Source: a virus. Taken from it: a DNA stretch of 24,863 nucleotides. Made by a program: the position numbers and the translations under genes. The DNA lies in the IMG/VR virus record IMGVR_UViG_3300046411_001406, positions 1 to 24,863 of that record; one strand, given 5' to 3'. Under the pieces are notes generated by a model that did no database searches, had not been told where the DNA came from, and saw nothing but the letters and a program-made list of their open reading frames with translations. Numbering within the stretch: the first letter of the stretch is position 1; every line of letters starts with the position of its first letter. Shown piece by piece: positions 18,083-24,863 of this stretch.

Positions 18083-20392
18083 ATGCCATTAAATAATCAT
18101 GTTTTAAATGTATTAGAGCACGCTTTGGAATTAGATGTTATAAAATTTGATTCGTTTAAAGAAGAAGAAGGTGCACCAAAAATAAGCCATGAAATTGGAG
18201 GGCCAGTTCCTATGATTGTAATCAATGGTGTTTCATTTTTAGATCAGGATATTAAAAGAATGGAAATAAACTGCAATGTAAAAATTCCAACAATTGATGC
18301 AACGATCATAGACACTCGAGGAACTTTAGATATAGATAACATACCAAGGGATGGTGATGTAATTTCCGTAAGAATCGCTGCAAGGCAACAAGATACATTT
18401 AGAGATATTAGAATAGATTTCGATATTGATGAGGTTTCAGGACCTCCTACTAGAGATCTGGAAAAAGCAACAAAAGGAGCTAAATATACTTTTAGTGGGA
18501 CTATGAAAATACCCACTATGCATTCTGAAGGATGTGCTTCATATGAAGGAACTTCTAGAGAACAAATTGAAGAATTTGCGACAAACCTAAAATTAGGGTT
18601 AGCCACTAATATAGATTCTGCAGACGATAACATGAAAGCGCTTAATGCCTGTCAGCCTAATTTTGAGTTTCTAAATAATTTAGTAGAACATTCATATATA
18701 GGTGAAGATAGTTTTCAAACTTATTCTATAGATCCTTATTATAATATATGTTACGTTGATGTCAACTCTCTTTTAAACTCAGAAGAAGGCGTTGATGAAA
18801 CATTTGTTAATTTTGAAATAGATTTTGATGAAGATGGCGAAGAACAATCTTCTAACAAGATACAAATGTCTAATATATTAACCAATGCTTCGTCAATGAA
18901 TGCAACTAATACATTTATAGAAAGCTATAATCTTATAAATAATTCAGGCGCATTATCTAAAAGAAATGGTTATAAGAGAAAAATGATATACTATGAAAAT
19001 GATTCTGAAGGAATAGTAGCTCATGAATTAGAGCCGCTTGCTAGTGAAAACATGAAAGACATTGAAGAGCCACTGAAGGGTAGAAGAGGAGAAGATAGAT
19101 ATCAACAAGAAGTAAAATCAAAATACGTTGGAAGGCTTCCTATTCAATCTGATGAAGCTCCGAACGTACATTTAAATTATTCATATTCTGCAATAAGCAA
19201 TAAGCAAAATATTGATGAAATGAATAAAATGAAACTTGAAATAACTTTAAAAACGTTTAACCCGGGTATACATTTATGGCAAAAAATACCTGTTCAAATA
19301 ATGAAAGGTGGTTTTGCACAAATAACTGCACAGCAACAGACTAATAAAGACAAAGATGAAAAAGGATTTGATACAGATCAAGAATTAGAATCTGAAAATG
19401 TAAATGACTTAAATGTAGATCAAGTTAGAGATGAATTTTTATCAGGTTATTATATTATAGGCGGTATTATTTATATGTATAAACCTTCTACGGGAATTAC
19501 TCAAAAATTAACACTATTAAGAAGAGAATGGCCTAGTAGAATGTCAGAAATTAACGAAGAAACTCTGGCTGAAGAAACTCCACCACCTACACCACCAGCT
19601 CCGGAACCTGAACCAACTCCTGAACCTGTTGTTGAAGAACCAGAAGAAGAATTAGAAGAATTAGAAGTAACCCTTACAATAGACGGAGAAGGCACTTCAT
19701 TCTCTCAAAGCGAAAGTAATTATCTTTCTATAACAGGAACCTGGGAATCTAATAGAGATTTTGAAGGATTTGAAGATGTTGAAATTGAATTTGAATCTAC
19801 GGATGACGATGGAATATGGGGTTATCCTCAAATAACTCCTAAAAAAGGAGAAGGTGTGACAAGTGGAACATGGGAATTTAAAAGCCCAGAGATAATATAT
19901 GAAGATGGAGATTACGAAATAAATATTACATTTACAGCGGAAGATAAGGAATTTACAGCTTCTTCTAGTATGACTTTCGCATATAATGATTCTCCATATA
20001 CATATGAAATAACAAAACAAGGTCCTAAGAAAGGCATAGTAGTCTACAAGGAAGATACTGAAGTATATAGAGGTGTTCCGGCCATAGGTGCTACTGAAGA
20101 AATGTTAGTAAAAGAAGCTAAACTCGAGCTAGACTCACTTCAAGAAGATGATGACATCCAAAACATGCAACCAAGATCTGAAGATTCTTCCCCACATGTT
20201 TATGAAATAAACACAACGGGTAATACAATAACAATCGTCGTGTATGATACCAATGGCACAGAAATATACAGAGGCGATCCTAGAATTAGTATAAACCCAA
20301 TGCTAGATGAGGGTGGAGTTGTAAACGAAGCTAAAGCAGCCTTAGATCCATCAGGGCAGGATCCTAATGTCCAAAATATGCGACCAAAATAG
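18083..20392 (+). CDS. baseplate hub protein (gp27/gpD-like) with added Ig-like and repeat domains
   Basis: 769 residues. The N-terminal 480 residues form the hub part: P-M-I-V-I-N-G-V-S-F (43-52), N-V-K-I-P-T-I-D-A-T-I-I-D-T (65-78), D-G-D-V-I-S-V-R-I and I-R-I-D-F-D-I-D-E-V-S-G follow the first barrel of the VgrG/gp27/gpD family. A Pro/Glu linker (about 499-529, alternating P-x-P) leads to an Ig-like beta domain (about 530-636). Two related repeats of about 65 residues end the protein (about 639-704 and 705-769), each with Y-E-I at the start, I-V-V-Y, Y-R-G-x-P, E-A-K and Q-N-M-x-P. gp27 is normally near 390 residues and lacks such additions, so the C-terminus is probably exposed decoration or a binding module. 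The gp5-type spike, its partner, is encoded at 21698. Confidence 0.75.
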   Translation: MPLNNHVLNVLEHALELDVIKFDSFKEEEGAPKISHEIGGPVPMIVINGVSFLDQDIKRMEINCNVKIPTIDATIIDTRGTLDIDNIPRDGDVISVRIAARQQDTFRDIRIDFDIDEVSGPPTRDLEKATKGAKYTFSGTMKIPTMHSEGCASYEGTSREQIEEFATNLKLGLATNIDSADDNMKALNACQPNFEFLNNLVEHSYIGEDSFQTYSIDPYYNICYVDVNSLLNSEEGVDETFVNFEIDFDEDGEEQSSNKIQMSNILTNASSMNATNTFIESYNLINNSGALSKRNGYKRKMIYYENDSEGIVAHELEPLASENMKDIEEPLKGRRGEDRYQQEVKSKYVGRLPIQSDEAPNVHLNYSYSAISNKQNIDEMNKMKLEITLKTFNPGIHLWQKIPVQIMKGGFAQITAQQQTNKDKDEKGFDTDQELESENVNDLNVDQVRDEFLSGYYIIGGIIYMYKPSTGITQKLTLLRREWPSRMSEINEETLAEETPPPTPPAPEPEPTPEPVVEEPEEELEELEVTLTIDGEGTSFSQSESNYLSITGTWESNRDFEGFEDVEIEFESTDDDGIWGYPQITPKKGEGVTSGTWEFKSPEIIYEDGDYEINITFTAEDKEFTASSSMTFAYNDSPYTYEITKQGPKKGIVVYKEDTEVYRGVPAIGATEEMLVKEAKLELDSLQEDDDIQNMQPRSEDSSPHVYEINTTGNTITIVVYDTNGTEIYRGDPRISINPMLDEGGVVNEAKAALDPSGQDPNVQNMRPK

Positions 20393-20401
20393 AATATATA
20401 A
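20393..20401 (+). promoter_or_regulatory. RATATATAA motif, 3 bases before the ATG at 20405
   Basis: AATATATAA, then CCC, then ATG, overlapping the hub gene stop by nothing and filling the entire gap. Same 3-base spacing as at 5277 and 8931. Confidence 0.4.
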
Positions 20402-20404
20402 CCC

Positions 20405-21694
20405 ATGTCAGACTTTAAAGATAGATTAGATTTTCAAAAAGGTAAATTAGCACAGTCTCCTTATCAGGACCCGACTTATTTGTCGTTTGTAATATTGTTT
20501 AACACGAGCGATCATACTAATTCTCCTCTTTTATCAGGTGCTGCAGAAGAATTTTACACACAGCAGCTAGGAGCGACTGCAAGAAACGAAAGAAATATAG
20601 ATAACGCTACTAAAAAGGAAGGTTCTCATGGGCTTTCGGCTCTTAGAGCTGAAGAATCTGCTAGACTAGATTCTTTGACCGACTCTTCCCCTACGGTAAG
20701 GTTTTATGAAGATAGATTACAAAATCTTATAAAGTTTAAAAAGGCATTATTAGATATTAATAGAAATACACCTTGGTTTTTCCAAGGATTACAAGGAATA
20801 GACAGGGCAGTTACTGCAATCAATCCGAGTAATCCATATTATGGAGGAGACGATGCGAAATTAACATTAAGTTGTTTAGAATCTATTAACCTTAGAGTTT
20901 CGGGTTTAATGCACCTTTATAGAAAAGCTGTTTTTGACGAAGTAAAATGGAATTGGATTTTACCTGAAAACTTAAGAAAATTTTCTATGGTGGTTTATGT
21001 AACTGAAATAAGAAAAATACAGAATATGTCTAAAATAGAGCTAACTGGAGTTCCTAAAAAAATAGACATAGATACTATTAAAGGTTTTCCTGGAAATTTA
21101 AAACCTAAAGTAGGAGTCGGTAATAGCAATGAAGGAATTTCAGGAAGTGCAAACAGACCATTCTTTATGTTTAGATTTGGAGAATGTGAATTTTCTTTAA
21201 ATACAGGTTCAGAAATATTTGGAGATCTTACTAAAAATCCAGGTGAACAGGCAAGACAAAGTATAGAGATAAACTACGAGGTCATAGATAAGATGGACGC
21301 TAGAGTTTTAAATGGAATCGTATCAGATACTATTCCAGATGCATTATCCCCTGCAGCAGATTCTGAAAACTATGCAGCCGATGGAATTGGAGGATTTTTA
21401 GAAGATAAAATAAAAGGGAAATTAAAAGAATTAGGCCAGAGAGGTCTAGATGATTTAAATAGATTAGCAAGAGAAAAGAAAGACGAATTAGTACAAGGAG
21501 CTAGAGATGCTGTTAGAGGAAGAGTTCCTAATTTTGAAAACATATATCAAGATGCTCTGCGAGGAGTTTCTGACGGAGTGGATAACATTGGAGCTACTAT
21601 TGCTGAAAACGTATTTAACGTAGATACTTCAGCAACAGTTGGAGAAGCCTTGACTAGAGCGGCTGAAGAATCTCTTGGTAACGTAAACGATTAA
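20405..21694 (+). CDS. tail/baseplate structural protein, tube-fold type
   Basis: 429 residues. The N-terminus D-P-T-Y-L-S-F-V-I-L-F (22-32), then S-P-L-L near 40, a helical stretch with L-I-K-F-K-K-A-L-L-D-I-N-R-N-T-P-W-F-F-Q-G-L (about 108-129), and L-R-V-S-G-L-M-H-L-Y-R-K-A-V-F-D with I-L-P-E-N-L-R-K-F-S-M-V-V-Y-V-T-E-I-R (about 164-204) form a conserved core I have seen in virion proteins of large Bacteroidota and jumbo myoviruses. R-F-G-E-C-E-F-S and S-I-E-I-N-Y-E-V (about 250-290) complete a tube-like beta fold. The last 100 residues are charged helices. It lies between hub and spike, so a tube-initiator or hub-collar role is likely. No confident T4 equivalent. Confidence 0.65.
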   Translation: MSDFKDRLDFQKGKLAQSPYQDPTYLSFVILFNTSDHTNSPLLSGAAEEFYTQQLGATARNERNIDNATKKEGSHGLSALRAEESARLDSLTDSSPTVRFYEDRLQNLIKFKKALLDINRNTPWFFQGLQGIDRAVTAINPSNPYYGGDDAKLTLSCLESINLRVSGLMHLYRKAVFDEVKWNWILPENLRKFSMVVYVTEIRKIQNMSKIELTGVPKKIDIDTIKGFPGNLKPKVGVGNSNEGISGSANRPFFMFRFGECEFSLNTGSEIFGDLTKNPGEQARQSIEINYEVIDKMDARVLNGIVSDTIPDALSPAADSENYAADGIGGFLEDKIKGKLKELGQRGLDDLNRLAREKKDELVQGARDAVRGRVPNFENIYQDALRGVSDGVDNIGATIAENVFNVDTSATVGEALTRAAEESLGNVND

Positions 21695-21697
21695 TAT

Positions 21698-22423
21698 ATG
21701 TCAACTGAAAAAGAATTAAATACTGATAACCTTAGAGACACTCACTGGTTAGGAGAAGTAATCGATAATGTCGATCCTCTTAAGCTAGGTAGATGTAAGG
21801 TTAAAGTTTTGGGAAAGTTTGATAATTTACCAGATGATGCTATTCCATGGGCAACTCCCATGAATAGAGACGCAGTAGGTTCACATCATGTTCCAAGAAT
21901 AGGAGATATTGTTTCCGCTAGATTTGATAATGGAAACCTATATCATCCTGAATATTGGTTTCACATCGATCAGAACAAAGACCTTAAGGCAGATATATTA
22001 GACGGCGCTGACAATGCTGAAAATGTAATTAGTTTAGTATATGATGCTGAAAGAAATGTAAGAATCTATCATTCAGAAGAAGATGGTTTGGTAATTACCA
22101 GAGGAAGTGGTGCAAAAGAAAGACCTATAATTCAAATCGACGAAGCAGGTGATATAAAAATCTCAACCGAAGCGAGAGTATTTTTAGATTCAGGAAATGT
22201 ATATTTAAGTAATACGGGTGAAGAAGGAGAAGACACATCTGAACCAGCTGTAAGAGGTAAATCTCTAGAAGCATGGTTAGATGAGTATTTAACCCTTTTC
22301 GAAAACCATATACATCCAACCGGTGTTGGTCCATCAGGAACCGCAGTCTCATTGCCGCCTACCCCATCAGGTGTTGCATCTTTGAAAAGTAAACACCCTG
22401 ATTATCAACAAGAAAATAAATAA
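21698..22423 (+). CDS. baseplate spike protein, gp5/VgrG-type OB fold
   Basis: 241 residues. Residues about 15-92 are the gp5 N-terminal OB domain: W-L-G-E-V-I-D-N-V-D-P-L-K-L-G-R-C-K-V-K-V-L-G, then I-P-W-A-T-P-M and V-P-R-I-G-D-I-V-S-A-R-F-D-N-G-N with P-E-Y-W-F. The middle repeats short beta strands (D-G-L-V-I-T-R-G-S, D-E-A-G-D-I-K-I-S-T-E-A-R-V-F-L-D-S-G-N-V-Y-L), consistent with a trimeric beta-helix spike. N-H-I-H-P-T-G (about 211-217) near the end resembles the metal-binding H-x-H site of P2 gpV-type spikes. The lysozyme domain of T4 gp5 is absent, so it punctures the outer membrane without cutting the wall. Four bases follow the previous stop and two bases precede the next start. Confidence 0.85.
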   Translation: MSTEKELNTDNLRDTHWLGEVIDNVDPLKLGRCKVKVLGKFDNLPDDAIPWATPMNRDAVGSHHVPRIGDIVSARFDNGNLYHPEYWFHIDQNKDLKADILDGADNAENVISLVYDAERNVRIYHSEEDGLVITRGSGAKERPIIQIDEAGDIKISTEARVFLDSGNVYLSNTGEEGEDTSEPAVRGKSLEAWLDEYLTLFENHIHPTGVGPSGTAVSLPPTPSGVASLKSKHPDYQQENK

Positions 22424-22425
22424 GA

Positions 22426-24156
22426 ATGACTGCACTTTGGCCAATATTTATAACAAACGTAACCAAAATTCTTCTAGAACAAACTCCAGACACAGCAGGA
22501 GATTTTGGTAATAAATTAGCTAATGAATATTTAGCAGCTGTTAAAACCTTTGCAACATGTGTTCCTGGAACAGCCATTCATGAATCTTCACCCGGAGAAT
22601 CTGCATTTATTTCAAGCTATGAACAATGGTTTACAGACCTTTTTGAAAAAGGAGAACCCGTAATGGTATCTCCTGATACCGAAGAAGAAAAATTAGGAAT
22701 TGCAGCATGGCTTGCAAGTGCAGCTGGAGCTGGATCTAGATTAAGTATCGCTGGAAAGGATAGTGATCCCGCATATAATAAATTAGAAGGAGAAATTGGA
22801 GGAGGTATACAATATCAGCCTACTGAAGAACTTGATAAGTATTTAGAGGAGTATAAAGACGACGAAGCAGAAGATCTATATAGATTTAAGTATTTTGAAT
22901 TTCATCGCCTAGATGGAAAAGAAAGTGCAGATGAGTTAGCTAGAATTTTTGCAACTAGACTATTGATGCAATTTGAAGATATTACTGACGGCCTTAAGCC
23001 CGCTAAAGATAGGAGATGGGATTTTATACGTTGGTTAGGTAAATTTGAAACAAATAAACATAACTCAAGTAATAATGGAGATGTTGGAGGCGTGACAAAT
23101 GCTATCATTAATGACAGGGTTGCAAATAGGACTTCGGCTATTAACGAATTAAAAAAACTTGACTGGAGTTGGAGTGATTTTCAAAAGGAAGTTGGAATTA
23201 CAAATAACACAAGAAACAGGAATGGAGAATTTCATAAGTTAGTTGTAAAATACGTTTATGAAGAAATAATGAAAGCACATCCCCTAGACGAAGATGCTAC
23301 ATGGGCAATGGGTACTAGTAGAACTACTGTTAGAACTACAATATGGCATGAAAGAGCTATAAAGGCGGAGGCTACACAGCCTATTAAATATCCATGGCCA
23401 TTCGACAAAGAACTACCTGAGAATTATGAGGAAATGGAACCAGGTGAAAAGATGAAAGTTAGATACCCTTTTAAATTAACTAACTTAAAAATACAGGAAC
23501 CTTATGATGAAAATCCACAGATGCCACCTGTATTAACTACAAATGTTATTTCAGAATTTACGTGGAACGGAACTAAAGAGTACGGTCAAAGAAAAAGTAA
23601 GCTTGATCAAGCCTTTATTAAAACTGAATTAAGAAAAAAATGGTTTGGGTGTCCATTAACAGAGTCAGACGAAGGCACCGATTCTATAGTGAATATAGAT
23701 ATGTCCAAAACTGGTACTGTTGCAAAACAAATTAGAAATACCTTAATAGTTGAATTAGGATTAGAAGCTGCGATGTTGGCAGAGGGAGGTAGTAAAGACG
23801 ATCCATATAAAGAACTTGCAAAGGCAACTCTTAAATACTGGAAGGACGCAAAATTACAGCCTTTTGCAACTTCTGCACCAACTCCACCATGTTCTTCTGT
23901 TCCCCCTTTGGGCGGAAAATACATAGGAGTTAGTTACGGAAATCAAAAAAAATTAGCAGACAATATACGAAGAGCACTTAATTCTGGAAAAGATTATGGA
24001 TTAGATAGGGCTGGAGCTGCGGCTGCGGTGGCTAAGGCGCTAGCGTATTCTTATTTTACACACCTTAGCGAGATGAAATTTATTTACCTTGGAGGCATTC
24101 CTGCAGGAACTGTTCCATACATTCCGATGATAGGATTTGACGCCACCGTAATTTGA
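22426..24156 (+). CDS. large virion-block protein, function unknown
   Basis: 576 residues, directly behind the spike gene and the last in the tail operon. The first 60 residues form a hydrophobic-amphipathic helix region (A-L-W-P-I-F-I-T-N-V-T-K-I-L-L-E). The central part is hydrophilic and helical with K-D-R-R-W-D-F-I-R-W-L-G-K-F-E (about 195-209). Near 480-495 there is a Pro/Ser/Cys linker (T-P-P-C-S-S-V-P-P-L-G-G-K), followed by an Ala-rich helix (A-G-A-A-A-A-V-A-K-A-L-A-Y-S-Y) and a hydrophobic end with G-G-I-P-A-G-T-V-P-Y-I-P-M-I-G-F. It has no lysozyme, amidase or peptidase motif that I can recognise. Baseplate wedge component or virion-associated protein is the best guess from context alone. 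Confidence 0.6.
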   Translation: MTALWPIFITNVTKILLEQTPDTAGDFGNKLANEYLAAVKTFATCVPGTAIHESSPGESAFISSYEQWFTDLFEKGEPVMVSPDTEEEKLGIAAWLASAAGAGSRLSIAGKDSDPAYNKLEGEIGGGIQYQPTEELDKYLEEYKDDEAEDLYRFKYFEFHRLDGKESADELARIFATRLLMQFEDITDGLKPAKDRRWDFIRWLGKFETNKHNSSNNGDVGGVTNAIINDRVANRTSAINELKKLDWSWSDFQKEVGITNNTRNRNGEFHKLVVKYVYEEIMKAHPLDEDATWAMGTSRTTVRTTIWHERAIKAEATQPIKYPWPFDKELPENYEEMEPGEKMKVRYPFKLTNLKIQEPYDENPQMPPVLTTNVISEFTWNGTKEYGQRKSKLDQAFIKTELRKKWFGCPLTESDEGTDSIVNIDMSKTGTVAKQIRNTLIVELGLEAAMLAEGGSKDDPYKELAKATLKYWKDAKLQPFATSAPTPPCSSVPPLGGKYIGVSYGNQKKLADNIRRALNSGKDYGLDRAGAAAAVAKALAYSYFTHLSEMKFIYLGGIPAGTVPYIPMIGFDATVI

Positions 24157-24163
24157 TATATAA
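24155..24163 (+). promoter_or_regulatory. RATATATAA motif before the S1-like gene
   Basis: GATATATAA overlapping the stop codon of the preceding gene. A 39-base A-rich leader follows before the ATG at 24203, fitting a late promoter for the S1-like gene. Confidence 0.45.
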
Positions 24164-24202
24164 CAAGTAAAACATACATTAACCTTTTAAAAACAAAATT
24201 AA

Positions 24203-24863
24203 ATGTCAACAAAGACAACAATTAAACAAAAGAGACAAAGAATCTCTACAAAAACACAAGAAGTAGAAGTAAAAATCGAAGAAACTTCAAAAGATGAAAG
24301 CCTTTTAAATTCCCCAGAACCACTTGAAGATTTTGATTGGGAAGCTTACGAAGCAGATTGTCCAACTAAATTTAGAAAACCAAACCCACATGTCAAGGCA
24401 CCTCCTGGTGTTAAAGTTTATAGTAGGGAAGCTTATGCCCAAGAATTACTAGACTTAATGGAGGGTTATTCATTAACTTCTAATACACAATATAATTTAA
24501 AACTAGGTTCAAGTTACACCGGAAAAGTTTACGGAGTAGACTCAGACTGGGCATCCATCGACGTAGGTTATAGAGAACTAATATATGTAGACTTATCTAG
24601 AGAAACCACAGAAGTAAGAGAATTATTACAAACAGGCGTAGAAGTAGACGTACAGTTAATAGCTGATAAATCTATGAACGTCAAAAGGTATATGGTGGGA
24701 TCAGTTACCGCTGGTCTAAAAACAAAGGTGGTAAGAGAAATTGTAGAATCTATAAATGAAGGAAATACAGCGTATAGTGGAACAGTTATTAAAATGATTC
24801 CAGGCGGAGGATATATTGTACAAGTCCAAGGCGTAGATTGTTTTATGCCAGGTTCCTTAGCTG
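24203..24863 (+). CDS. ribosomal protein S1-like RNA-binding protein, N-terminal part (cut by window end)
   Basis: 220 residues are visible, and the frame is open at the window edge. After a basic, charged start (1-38), P-L-E-D-F-D-W-E-A-Y-E (40-50) matches the P-L-E-x-F-D-W-D-x-Y/F-E motif found near the N-terminus of Bacteroidota S1. A first S1-type OB domain covers about 100-155 (Y-T-G-K-V-Y-G-V then A-S-I-D-V-G-Y-R), and a second begins near 187 (Y-S-G-T-V-I-K-M-I-P-G-G-G-Y-I-V-Q-V-Q-G-V-D-C-F-M-P-G-S-L). S1 holds mRNA on the 30S subunit and favours A/U-rich leaders. A phage copy may recruit phage mRNAs, or act as a host-ribosome mimic or in RNA handling. The late-promoter-like motif before it and its position after tail genes suggest late expression. 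The number of S1 domains is unknown. Confidence 0.85.
   Translation, partial: MSTKTTIKQKRQRISTKTQEVEVKIEETSKDESLLNSPEPLEDFDWEAYEADCPTKFRKPNPHVKAPPGVKVYSREAYAQELLDLMEGYSLTSNTQYNLKLGSSYTGKVYGVDSDWASIDVGYRELIYVDLSRETTEVRELLQTGVEVDVQLIADKSMNVKRYMVGSVTAGLKTKVVREIVESINEGNTAYSGTVIKMIPGGGYIVQVQGVDCFMPGSLA

Noticed and set aside
19697-20020. Minus-strand ORF of 107 codons in the hub gene
   Set aside because: Shadow of the Ig-like region of the hub protein; no start context or neighbouring minus-strand gene supports it.
21698-22423. Lysozyme domain in the spike protein
   Set aside because: The protein ends after the OB domain and a short beta-spike; no E...D...T lysozyme motifs are present, unlike T4 gp5.
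23607-23924. Minus-strand ORF of 105 codons
   Set aside because: Inside the large virion gene at 22426 and unsupported by motif or context.

Overview
The window is AT-rich, with every real gene on the + strand, tightly packed and often overlapping by 1-14 bases. It reads as part of the genome of a large tailed phage with a contractile tail (T4-like in the broad sense), probably infecting a Bacteroidota host. The phage assignment rests on a baseplate/tail block (gp27-like hub, gp5-type OB-fold spike, LysM-type baseplate protein, tube-fold proteins), PhoH, many small unknown ORFs, and a run of proteins carrying T4-style capsid-targeting N-termini. The host inference rests on a bS21 homologue and an S1 homologue that both look like the Bacteroidota versions, A-rich leaders without Shine-Dalgarno sequences, and promoter-like elements ending close to TAnnTTTG. 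No gene-free stretch exceeds about 130 bases, and I found no tRNA, rRNA, CRISPR array or insertion sequence.

Layout. 1-131: end of a DEDDy 3'-5' exonuclease. 135-2805: a proteostasis/translation block with Hsp20, a zinc-finger-less DnaJ, ribosomal protein bS21 and three small paralogues sharing a UVR-like C-terminal motif. 2820-5277: PhoH, RNase HII, a small membrane protein and a family-2-type glycosyltransferase. 5289-12787: proteins that begin M-K-x-hydrophobic-K-x-F-E-x-aromatic, most with a nearby (I/L)xE site, here interpreted as capsid-targeted internal head proteins. This run is interrupted at 5888-8931 by a PuuD-type glutamine amidotransferase, small unknown genes and a UvdE-type UV endonuclease, and at 9476-9820 by a cupin-like protein; it ends in a long acidic protein with an internal duplication. 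12861-13367: dCMP deaminase. 13357-15809: small unknown genes, probably morphogenetic. 15845-24156: the tail/baseplate block. 24203-end: a truncated ribosomal protein S1-like gene.

Regulation visible in the sequence: three almost identical 32-base elements (599, 6532, 7275) sit 23-35 bases before start codons and look like one promoter class. A second short motif, RATATATAA, lies in gaps before many structural genes and resembles a T4-type late promoter, although in three cases it is exactly 3 bases from the ATG. Three hairpin terminators are clear (949, 5862, 12814).

The most interesting idea is that bS21 and S1 homologues together could let the phage re-specify translation initiation in a host whose ribosomes hide the anti-Shine-Dalgarno. 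The second is the cluster of predicted capsid-packaged, possibly injected, proteins.
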